This document shows positions 24,550 through 31,494 of a stretch of 64,000 bases of DNA, piece after piece. Both the position numbers and the translations under genes were made by a program. Position 1 is the stretch's first letter. Each line of letters opens with the position of its first letter. The stretch comes from an uncultured Porphyromonas sp. GTDB taxonomy: Bacteria; Bacteroidota; Bacteroidia; Bacteroidales; Porphyromonadaceae. The notes under the pieces are model-generated. The model saw only the letters and a program-made list of their open reading frames with translations. It made no database searches and was not told the DNA's origin. Location of the stretch: the NCBI RefSeq assembly GCF_938046015.1, contig NZ_CALIXW010000007.1, positions 20,119 through 84,118 of the forward strand. Reading direction: 5' to 3'.

Positions 24550-25305
24550 ATGGACAAGAATATCAATATCAAGGTAAAGGTCTGGCGCCAGCGCGGTCCC
24601 GAGGCAAAGGGTGCGTTTGAGCTGTATGACCTCAAGAATATATCCCAGGGCAGCTCGTTCCTAGAGATGCTCGACATCCTCAATGAGCAGCTGGTACGCG
24701 AGGGCAAGGAGCCCGTCGTCTTCGACCACGACTGCCGTGAAGGGATCTGCGGTATGTGCTCGCTCTACATCAATGGGCACCCCCACGGGCCCGATGATAG
24801 CATCACGACTTGCCAGCTCCACATGCGTCGCTTCGACGAAGGGGACACGATCACCATCGAGCCTTGGCGCTCGGCGGGCTTCCCCATCATCCGTGACCTT
24901 ATGGTAGACCGCTCGGCCTACGACAAGATCATCCAGGCGGGGGGCTTCGTATCGGTCAATACGGGTGGTGTGCCTGACGCCAACGCGATCGCCATCCCCA
25001 AGGCGGATGCTGATATGGCTATGGACGCTGCTGCCTGCATCGGCTGTGGCGCCTGCGCTGCGGCATGTAAGAACGGCTCGGCTATGCTCTTCGTCTCGGC
25101 GAAGGTCAGCCAGCTCGCACTCCTGCCTCAGGGTCGTGTCGAAGCTGCTCGCCGTGCTAAGGCGATGGTCGCGAAGATGGACGAACTGGGCTTCGGGAAC
25201 TGTACCAACACCCGTGCCTGCGAGGTAGAGTGCCCCAAGAACATCTCTATCTCGAACATCGCGCGCCTCAACCGCGAGTTCCTCTCCGCTAAGTTCAAGG
25301 ACTAG
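24550..25305 (+). CDS. frdB: Fumarate reductase iron-sulfur subunit
   Basis: This subunit carries electrons between FrdC and FrdA through three Fe-S clusters. The 251-residue product has an N-terminal plant-type ferredoxin domain with C62, C67 and C70 in DCREGICGMC and C88 in SITTCQL. The C-terminal bacterial ferredoxin domain has ACIGCGACAAACKNG (C163, C166, C169, C173) and a second set in NCTNTRACEVECPKN. It lies 23 bp after frdA and is the last gene of the operon. A hairpin with a strong T-run follows 51 bp after the stop. Confidence 0.97.
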   Translation: MDKNINIKVKVWRQRGPEAKGAFELYDLKNISQGSSFLEMLDILNEQLVREGKEPVVFDHDCREGICGMCSLYINGHPHGPDDSITTCQLHMRRFDEGDTITIEPWRSAGFPIIRDLMVDRSAYDKIIQAGGFVSVNTGGVPDANAIAIPKADADMAMDAAACIGCGACAAACKNGSAMLFVSAKVSQLALLPQGRVEAARRAKAMVAKMDELGFGNCTNTRACEVECPKNISISNIARLNREFLSAKFKD

Positions 25306-25356
25306 TCCGACGTAGCATGCGCCGCCTGTGCGGCTAGTGCTGCCTCCCAATACCAG

Positions 25357-25401
25357 CCGCGCCTGCGACCATCTCCGATGGCTGCAGGCGCGGTTCTTTT
25401 T
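25357..25401 (+). terminator. Intrinsic terminator of frdCAB
   Basis: Stem CCGCGCCTGC/GCAGGCGCGG with an inner CCATC/GATGG stem, followed by TTCTTTTTTG. It has the classic hairpin plus T-run form. Confidence 0.85.
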
Positions 25402-25788
25402 TGTGCCTCGGGGAGCGAGCTCGCTCCTCGAGACTTGTCGTAGTGGGGCAGTGGAAAAGGGTGGAAGGGGAGGAGGTGAATGTCGAGGCTAAGGGGTGCT
25501 GCTGTACCTGCTGCGGCTGGGTGATCTTCGGATATAAGGTGTTGGGCTGCTCGTCCCGAGGCTGGGTGAGTTTGTGGCCTAAGGCTGGACTTACTCCTTG
25601 CACTAGGGTAGGTGCTAAGGAATAATGGTAGCCTTGGTCGTCACGAAATGGAAGCCTTGGCTCGCTCGCAGCTGGGGATGCAGCTTCGTAACGGGTGGAA
25701 AGGAAGGCGGGTTAAGTTGGCCGTGCGTGCTGAATTAAGGGGGAGTGTGCAGGAGCGGAAGGGGCAAGAAGGCCGAGCGAGGAGCGTG
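25402..25788. other. Spacer between frdB and the lamin-tail gene
   Basis: No gene can be supported. A perfect GAGCGAGCTCGCTC palindrome lies near 25412, directly after the frd terminator. The rest is G-rich on this strand with no tRNA, array or promoter box. A plus-strand open frame starting at 25612 only continues as antisense to the next gene. Confidence 0.45.
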
Positions 25789-26673
25789 CTAGGGGCGGGA
25801 GATGAGGAAGGCGTAGGCGAGAAGCTCGGTGCCCGACTCTTCGCATCGGATGGAGAGGAGGTAGGAGCTACCCGCGGGGAGGCCGAGGCGGTCGAAGAAG
25901 CTCCGTGGCTCGGTGCAGAGGACGTCCAGCCAAGCGTGGCTTCCGCTGCTCTCGCCCTGATGGATCGTTTGCCCCGTGAGCTCGTAGACGATCCAGCTGC
26001 AGCGGGCCGCGGGGTGCTGCTCCAGCCAGCTGCGGAGTGCCCGTGGACTACGCTCCTCCGTCTCGGCCTCTAGTTCGCCCCGACCTCCCGTACTGGGGGG
26101 CTTGGGCTGCTGCTGGCGCTGGAGGCTGACACTATTGGGCTGTCCAGGGCTGGCATAGCCTGCTGCGGCCAGCGCGGGGAGCCACTGCGCCGACTCCCAG
26201 GGGGCGCTAAGATCGACCCGCTCCCAGGCGACATCCTTCTTCGTCTTGAGCCCTCGCGGGAGGCTGCTGTTGTCGTAGGCAAACTTATCCACCACGAGTT
26301 CCTCGCCCTCCTTGATCAGCGCGACGACACCCCGACTATTGACTAGGCGCGGCAGGGCAAGGCGGAGGACTTGGTCTGGCGCGAGGCGAGGATAGCGCTC
26401 GGTGAGGCGCTGGGGCTCGGCGCAGAGGACGATGTAGCTGTGTGGCGGGAGCTTGACGTCGGGGAGACGGACGCCCTGGACGCGCGTCTCCTCCTTGCCG
26501 ACGGCGAGTAAGTAGTCCCCGATCGGGCAGGGCTGATCGCTCGGGTTGTAGAGCTCGACGTACTCGGCGCTCGCGGGGCTGGGTGCGGCCATCACTTCGC
26601 TGAGTAGGGGATGCGCTAGGGCGAGTTGGGGGAGGGCGAGCCCGAGGCTAAGGAGGAGACTGCGGGCGTGCAT
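25789..26673 (-). CDS. Secreted lamin-tail-domain protein with possible T9SS sorting domain
   Basis: About 294 residues from the second ATG (MHARSLLLSLGLALPQLALA, signal peptide, cleavage after LALA). An ATG 12 bp upstream is also possible. After the signal comes a lamin tail domain (about residues 20-150): LLSEVMAAPSPASAEYVELY, NPSDQPCPIGDYLLAVG, PPHSYIVLCAE and VVALIKEGEELVVDKFAYD. A Gln/Pro-rich linker follows. The last ~90 residues, with SWIVYELTGQTIHQGES, LPAGSSYLLSIRCEESG and a terminal AFLISRP, resemble the beta-sandwich sorting domain of type IX secretion cargo. Function is unknown; surface or extracellular location is inferred. It appears to be a single gene, with a 22-bp repeat array 80 bp upstream of its start. 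Confidence 0.75.
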   Translation of the reverse strand: MHARSLLLSLGLALPQLALAHPLLSEVMAAPSPASAEYVELYNPSDQPCPIGDYLLAVGKEETRVQGVRLPDVKLPPHSYIVLCAEPQRLTERYPRLAPDQVLRLALPRLVNSRGVVALIKEGEELVVDKFAYDNSSLPRGLKTKKDVAWERVDLSAPWESAQWLPALAAAGYASPGQPNSVSLQRQQQPKPPSTGGRGELEAETEERSPRALRSWLEQHPAARCSWIVYELTGQTIHQGESSGSHAWLDVLCTEPRSFFDRLGLPAGSSYLLSIRCEESGTELLAYAFLISRP

Positions 26674-26752
26674 GGTGTGGGTCATGTGATAGAAGGTAAA
26701 GCAGTAGGTCAGAGGTAAGGTCGAGCAAGCTATGTGCCTGCTGCAAGCTACG

Positions 26753-26840
26753 CGAGGGATATCCCTCAGCGGGCTGACTGATAGCTCTCAGGCGTGTGAG
26801 GGACGTCCCTCAGTCTCGTGACTGATATCCCTCAGAGGGC
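26753..26840. repeat. 22-bp repeat array C, GC-rich family (4 units)
   Basis: Units start at 26753, 26775, 26797 and 26819. Unit 1 has GAGGGATATCCCTCA and unit 3 TGAGGGACGTCCCTCA. Units 2 and 4 begin TGACTGATA instead of TGAGGGATA, so two unit types alternate. It lies between the end of the xerC/D gene and the start of the lamin-tail gene, both on the minus strand. Confidence 0.88.
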
Positions 26841-26996
26841 CTCCCCCTTGTGGTGGCCTTTTGCTGAGAAGAGGGCGCCCTTCGCCTAGATCAAGGTAAG
26901 GGAGGTGATGAGGAAGGTATTGGCGGTCAGCTTGGATGCTGCTAGGGCTCGCGGCGAGATGCCCTAACGAGGCTCGAGGAGCAAGGCGCGGACGCC

Positions 26997-27944
26997 TTAG
27001 TCCTCCTTGGTCGGGGCGTCCTCGGGTGCGGCGTCCTTGGGCGGACTTGAGGCTCGGGGGTGGGCGGCGTAGAGCTTGCGCAGCTGCTCGAAGGAGGTAT
27101 GCGTGTAGCGGACGGTGGTGGAGACGGAGTTGTGCCCCATCAGTTCGCGTAGCAGCGTGAGGTCGCCCCCAGCGTTGAGCATGTCGGTGGCGAAGGAGTG
27201 GCGCAGGGCGTGGGCTCCGCGACGGGTGAGCTTCGGCACCTCGCTTAGGGTGGCGTGCACCACGCGGTAGATGGCGCCGTCGGAGAGGGGCTTGCCCCGC
27301 GAGGAGAGGAGGAAGTGCGGGCTGTGGCCGAAGATCTGGGTGCGCTCGCGCCGCCAGTGCTCGATGGCCTCCGCCAGCTGCTCGCCGAAGGGTACGATAC
27401 GCTCCTTGCGCCCCTTACCCAGCACCTTGAGCTGACGCTGTCGGGTGTCGACATCGCTGTCGGCGAGGCCTGCCAGTTCGCTGCGTCGCAGCCCGCACTC
27501 GTAGAGCATCGCCAGGATCAGGCGGTCGCGTACGGCCTGCCAGTCCTCGGTCTGCTCTTGAGGCTCGTCGATGAGGCGGTTGAGCTCCTCGGTGGGGACG
27601 TAGACGGGGAGGGGTTTGTCGGCCTTCGGGGGGCGCAGCTGCTGGATGGGGCTTCGGCGTATGATGCCGAGCTTGAGCAAGTAGCGGTAGAAGCTCTTCA
27701 CCGAGGAGAGGTATTTGCCCACGGAGGAGGCCTTGACCCCTGCATCGAGGCTGGAGGAAAGCCAGCCGCGCACCAGGTCGAGGTCGCCCTCGCTCGGGGT
27801 GAAGGGCTCGGAAAGGCACTCCTCGGCATAGCGGCGGTAGCGCTCCAGGTCACGGCTGTAGCTGGACACCGTCCTGGGGGAGGCGTCCAGCTCGTAGCGC
27901 AGGTAGTCCTCGAAGCGCTGGAAGAGATCGGGCTCGGTACTCAT
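26997..27944 (-). CDS. Tyrosine recombinase XerC/XerD
   Basis: A site-specific recombinase that resolves chromosome dimers at dif with its partner. The 315 residues match the family. The N-terminal SAM-like core-binding domain (about 1-100) contains ASPRTVSSYSRDLERYRRY, and the C-terminal catalytic domain has R153, K177, H245, R248, H271 and Y280 in CGLRRSELAGL, VLGKGRKERIVP, HALRHSFATDML, LMGHNSVSTT and VRYTH. These positions nearly equal those of E. coli XerD. The open frame extends 94 codons upstream, but that part overlaps pdxH out of frame and is compositionally odd, so I use MSTEPDLFQRF at 27944. XerC cannot be told from XerD here. It is followed by pdxH-side sequence only, with no integrase-like cargo around. 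Confidence 0.93.
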   Translation of the reverse strand: MSTEPDLFQRFEDYLRYELDASPRTVSSYSRDLERYRRYAEECLSEPFTPSEGDLDLVRGWLSSSLDAGVKASSVGKYLSSVKSFYRYLLKLGIIRRSPIQQLRPPKADKPLPVYVPTEELNRLIDEPQEQTEDWQAVRDRLILAMLYECGLRRSELAGLADSDVDTRQRQLKVLGKGRKERIVPFGEQLAEAIEHWRRERTQIFGHSPHFLLSSRGKPLSDGAIYRVVHATLSEVPKLTRRGAHALRHSFATDMLNAGGDLTLLRELMGHNSVSTTVRYTHTSFEQLRKLYAAHPRASSPPKDAAPEDAPTKED

Positions 27945-28027
27945 CGGAGGGGTCGGGGAAAAGGGTAGGCGAGGGACGAAGGGCGGCCAAGGCAGGGCGC
28001 TTCGTCCAAGCCTAAGCCTTCGCGCAG

Positions 28028-28678
28028 CTAGGGGGCGACGCGGGTGAGGCTCCAGCTGCCATCCTCCTGCAACTCGTAGACGAAGCGGTCGTGCAGGCGG
28101 CTGTCGCGTCCCTGCCAGAGCTCGATGCGGTGGGGCGTCACGGCATAGCCTCCCCAGCTCTCGGGGCGGGGCACCTCGCGGCCGACGAACTTGAGGCTCT
28201 CGGCAGCAAAGCGCATCATGATCCACTCGCGCGAGGGGATAGGCTGGCTCTGTGGGGAGATGCGCGCGCCGATACGGCTCTTGTAGGGGCGCATCGCGAA
28301 GTAGGCGTCGCTCTCGGCGGCAGGGAGGCGCTCGATCGTGCCCTCGACGTGGATCTGACGCTCTAGCTCGTGCCAGAGGAAGGTCAGCGCTACGCGTGGG
28401 TTGGCGGCGATCTGTTGCCCCTTGCGGCTCTCGTAGCCGGTGTAGAAGACGAAGCGTCCGCCGAGGACTTCCTTCAGCAGGACGGTGCGTATACTGGGCT
28501 GGCCCTCGGGGCTCGCTGTGCCCACGAGCATGGCCGTAGGCTCGTAGACGCGGCTCTCTATGGCCTCGTGTAGCCAGCGCTCTACCATGGGGAGGGGCTC
28601 GGCGGGGAGCTCGCTGCGGCTCAGGCTGCGGCTGGAGTACTCGCGTCGGATATGCTCGAGGTGAAGATCTTCGTTCAT
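28028..28678 (-). CDS. pdxH: Pyridoxamine 5'-phosphate oxidase
   Basis: An FMN enzyme that oxidises pyridoxine or pyridoxamine phosphate to PLP. 216 residues from MNEDLHLEHIRREYSSRSL. Family blocks include PTAMLVGTASPEGQPSIRTV, VFYTGYESRKGQQIAANP, VALTFLWHELERQIHVEG, SDAYFAMRPYKSRIGA and the C-terminal RLHDRFVYELQEDGSW. The frame is open 16 codons further upstream, but the family N-terminus starts at 28678. It lies 83 bp before the recombinase gene; that gap holds a small GGACGAAG/CTTCGTCC stem. It is separated from the upstream nitroreductase by a perfect hairpin, so it may have its own promoter, which I cannot place. Confidence 0.95.
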   Translation of the reverse strand: MNEDLHLEHIRREYSSRSLSRSELPAEPLPMVERWLHEAIESRVYEPTAMLVGTASPEGQPSIRTVLLKEVLGGRFVFYTGYESRKGQQIAANPRVALTFLWHELERQIHVEGTIERLPAAESDAYFAMRPYKSRIGARISPQSQPIPSREWIMMRFAAESLKFVGREVPRPESWGGYAVTPHRIELWQGRDSRLHDRFVYELQEDGSWSLTRVAP

Positions 28679-28712
28679 GTCTGTCCTTGGTCTAGGTAGG
28701 GGAGCAAAGCAA

Positions 28713-28750
28713 GCAGGGGATAGCACCGAGCGCTCGGTGCTATCCCCTGC
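28713..28750 (-). terminator. Perfect 38-bp palindrome after the nitroreductase gene
   Basis: Arms GCAGGGGATAGCACCGAGC and GCTCGGTGCTATCCCCTGC meet with no spacer. It lies 15 bp past the nitroreductase stop and 34 bp before the pdxH start, so it most likely ends the nitroreductase transcript. Confidence 0.7.
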
Positions 28751-28765
28751 CTATGCTGGTCGCTA

Positions 28766-29398
28766 TTAGATGAAGGTGGCGAACTCCTCCATAGAGTTGC
28801 GCACCTTCTTCATCTGGCCCAGCCAGTCGCGCTCGGGATCAGCGTAGCCTAGGTAGAGGAGGCAGACGCTGCGTAGGCCCTTGGAGGGCAGGTCAAGCAG
28901 CTCATCGACGAGCTTGGGGTCGAAGCCGCCGATGGGCGTGCTATCGATGCGGAGCTCTGCAGCCTGTGCCAGCGCCATCCCCAGGGCGATGTAGGCCTGG
29001 TTCGCAGCGTGCTGGTACTGCTCCTCCTTGTCCATCTCGCCGAACTTCTCCTTGAGCATGTCTGTGTAGCGCTTGAAGCGTCCGCGCACCAGCCCGCGCT
29101 CGTCGGTCGTCAGGTCATAGATGGCGTCGATGCGCTCGGGCGTGTATTCGTCCCAGGCGGCGAAGACGATGACGTGGGAGCACTCACGCATGCAGTCGGG
29201 GTTGAGGGCGCCTGCGACCATCTTCTCCTTGAGGTCCTGGTCGCCGACGACGATGAGGCGGAACTGCTGCAGCCCCGAGGAGGTGGGGGCGAGGCGTGCG
29301 GCCTCGACGATCTTCATCAGATCCTCCTGGGAGAGCTTCTTCGTGGGGTCGTATGCCTTGACGGCGTGCCGCCAGTGTAGGTCTTCGATAAGTGACAT
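28766..29398 (-). CDS. NfsB-like NAD(P)H nitroreductase family protein
   Basis: An FMN-dependent oxidoreductase of the nitroreductase family, 210 residues. The family N-terminus RHAVKAYDPTKKLSQEDL, the FMN-binding region with EAARLAPTSSGLQQFRLIVV, CSHVIVFAAWDEYT, AYIALGMALAQAAELRIDST and PIGGFDPKLVDELLDL are visible. It ends VRNSMEEFATFI. The length and order are like E. coli NfsB and the NfnB-type oxygen-insensitive enzymes, which reduce nitroaromatics and quinones with two electrons. The natural substrate cannot be read from sequence. It seems to be a single-gene transcript ended by a perfect palindrome. Confidence 0.9.
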   Translation of the reverse strand: MSLIEDLHWRHAVKAYDPTKKLSQEDLMKIVEAARLAPTSSGLQQFRLIVVGDQDLKEKMVAGALNPDCMRECSHVIVFAAWDEYTPERIDAIYDLTTDERGLVRGRFKRYTDMLKEKFGEMDKEEQYQHAANQAYIALGMALAQAAELRIDSTPIGGFDPKLVDELLDLPSKGLRSVCLLYLGYADPERDWLGQMKKVRNSMEEFATFI

Positions 29399-29458
29399 AG
29401 TCTACTGTATTTAATGATGGATGATGTAGTCTAGGGAAGAGGCCGCGGTCGGGGCGGG

Positions 29459-31348
29459 CTAGAGGTGCTGGGGGTGGTCCTGCTCGACGTAGTCGATGAA
29501 GGCCTTGTTCACCAGATGGGAGCCGCCAGGGGTGGGGTAATCGCCGCTGAAGTACCAGTCGCCGTGATGGTGCGGGATGGCCTCATGCAGCCCCTCGAGG
29601 CTCTGGAAGATCAGCTCGACCTCGGCACGAGTGTCTTCGGGGCGCAGGAGCTCGACCATCTTGGCCGAGATCTCCTCGGGGCTGAAGGGGGCGTAGATCG
29701 TCTTGACGACATTCTCTACCTCCTCCGTCTCGGGGCGCTGGCGCAGCTCGAGGGCACGCTGGTACTGCTGCTCGATGAGGGCCTCCATACCGCGCTCCTT
29801 GATCAAGGCGATGGCGGCGCGAAAGGCGATGAACTCCTTCATCTTGCTCATGTCAATGCCGTAGTAGTCGGGGTAACGTACCTGCGGGCAGCTGGAGACG
29901 ATGACGATCTTGCGTGGGGAGAGGCGGTCGAGGATGCCGATGATGCTTTGGCGCAGGGTCGTCCCACGGACGATGCTGTCGTCGATGACCACGAGGCTAT
30001 CGAGGCCAGGGCGTACCGTGCCGTAGGTGATGTCGTAGACGTGGGCGGCGAGCTCATTGCGGCTCTTGCCCTCGGAGATGAAGGTGCGGAGCTTGATGTC
30101 CTTGATCGCGACCTTCTCGCTGCGGATGCTCAGGGCTAGGATCTGACGTAGCTCCTCGGTGCTCAGCTGACGGCCTGACTGCAGCAGGCGTAGCTTCTCC
30201 TCGTTGAGGTGGGCGTTGAGTCCCTCGAGCATGCCGTAGTAGGCGACCTCGGCGGTGTTGGGGATGAAGGAGAAGACCGCGTGCTCGAGGTCTCCGTCCA
30301 GGGCGCGGAGGATGGCGGGTGTGAGCAGGCGGCCGAGGGCCTTACGCTCCTGGTAGATGTCCTTATCACTGCCGCGGGAGAAGTAGATGCGCTCGAAGGA
30401 GCAGGCCTGCTGCTGCCGTGGGGGGACGATCTGCTCGAGACGTACCTCGGCCTGGCGATTCACCAGGAGCGCCTGCCCGGGCAGCAGCTCCTGGACCTGC
30501 TCGCTGGCGATATTCATCACCGTCTGGATGACGGGGCGCTCGGACGCCAGCACGACGATCTCCTCATCTATATAGTAGAAGGCGGGGCGTATGCCCCAGG
30601 GGTCGCGCATGGCATAGCTCTCGCCGCTGCCTGTCTGCCCGCACATGACGAAGCCTCCGTCCCATAGCGGGGCGCACTGGCGCAGGACGTTCGCCATGTC
30701 GATACGCTCCTCGATGTAGTGAGTGATGTCCATGCCCTCGAGGCCGAAGGTACGGCTCTGGACGAAGAGACGCTCTACCTCGCGGTCGAGGCGGTGCCCG
30801 ATCTGCTCCAGCAGGATGTGCATGTCGGAGACGTGACGCGGGTGCTGGCCTACGGAGGTGATGGCGTCGAAGATCTGTGAGACGTTGGTGAGGTTGAAGT
30901 TACCGCAGATCGTCAAGCACTTGGCCCGCCAGTTATTGCGGCGGATCATGGGATGGACGAAGGTCAGGCCGCTCTTGCCCGTGGTGCTGTAGCGCAGGTG
31001 TCCCATCATGCAGTTGCCAGCATAGGGGAGGCGCTCCTCGGCGTAGATGGGGTCAGTGAGCTGCTCGCGGGGAACGGCTCCGAGTGTGCTGTGCACGGTG
31101 TCGAAGATCTCCTGGATGGCTCCTGTGCCCTCGGCGCGCTCACGGAAGAGGTACTCCTCACCGGGCTGGGTGCCGAGCTTGACCACGGCGAGGCCTGCAC
31201 CCTCCTGCCCTCGATTGTGCTGCTTCTCCATCAGGAGATACAGCTTGTTGAGTCCATACATCCAGGTGCCGTACTTCTCCTGATAGTAGGAGAGGGGCTT
31301 GCGAAGGCGTATCATGGCTACGCCACATTCATGCTTGAGCGGTTCCAT
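29459..31348 (-). CDS. Amidophosphoribosyltransferase, long Bacteroidetes form
   Basis: A PurF-family protein of 629 residues. Class II glutamine amidotransferases use an N-terminal cysteine, here C8 in LKHECGVAMIRL, which would need removal of a short leader. RGQEGAGLAVV and GHLRYSTTGKSG belong to the glutaminase domain. The phosphoribosyltransferase PRPP loop is SLVVIDDSIVRGTTL. Classical PurF has about 470-500 residues. This form has an insertion in the glutaminase domain and an extended C-terminus (GLHEAIPHHHGDWYFSGDYP). Bacteroidetes commonly encode it alongside an ordinary PurF, so its role in the first step of purine synthesis is likely but may be specialised. It is alone between hairpins. 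Confidence 0.88.
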   Translation of the reverse strand: MEPLKHECGVAMIRLRKPLSYYQEKYGTWMYGLNKLYLLMEKQHNRGQEGAGLAVVKLGTQPGEEYLFRERAEGTGAIQEIFDTVHSTLGAVPREQLTDPIYAEERLPYAGNCMMGHLRYSTTGKSGLTFVHPMIRRNNWRAKCLTICGNFNLTNVSQIFDAITSVGQHPRHVSDMHILLEQIGHRLDREVERLFVQSRTFGLEGMDITHYIEERIDMANVLRQCAPLWDGGFVMCGQTGSGESYAMRDPWGIRPAFYYIDEEIVVLASERPVIQTVMNIASEQVQELLPGQALLVNRQAEVRLEQIVPPRQQQACSFERIYFSRGSDKDIYQERKALGRLLTPAILRALDGDLEHAVFSFIPNTAEVAYYGMLEGLNAHLNEEKLRLLQSGRQLSTEELRQILALSIRSEKVAIKDIKLRTFISEGKSRNELAAHVYDITYGTVRPGLDSLVVIDDSIVRGTTLRQSIIGILDRLSPRKIVIVSSCPQVRYPDYYGIDMSKMKEFIAFRAAIALIKERGMEALIEQQYQRALELRQRPETEEVENVVKTIYAPFSPEEISAKMVELLRPEDTRAEVELIFQSLEGLHEAIPHHHGDWYFSGDYPTPGGSHLVNKAFIDYVEQDHPQHL

Positions 31349-31390
31349 CGTCGGTCTGTCCTTTGGCGCTTGTCTCTTAGTGTTTAGGTC

Positions 31391-31443
31391 AGCAAGCGGC
31401 AGCTGCTCGCCCTCGGTAGGGCTGGAGTAGCGTGCCGCTTGCT
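31391..31443 (-). terminator. Hairpin between yidC and the long purF
   Basis: Perfect 11-bp arms AGCAAGCGGCA and TGCCGCTTGCT with a 31-nt loop, about 50 bp past the yidC stop on the minus strand. It probably ends the yidC transcript. Confidence 0.55.
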
Positions 31444-31494
31444 GTCATTGGGCTTATCTAGGGATTGAGGTGTCTGTCTTGTCCTTGAGGAAGG

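Noticed and set aside
25612..26073. 153-codon plus-strand frame near the lamin-tail gene
   Set aside because: Mostly antisense to the lamin-tail gene; no start signal or domain.
26997..28226. Integrase of a mobile element
   Set aside because: The recombinase matches XerC/XerD in length and residues, lies among core genes, and no att-like repeats, cargo or tRNA target are seen. The upstream extension to 28226 overlaps pdxH and is not coding in this frame.
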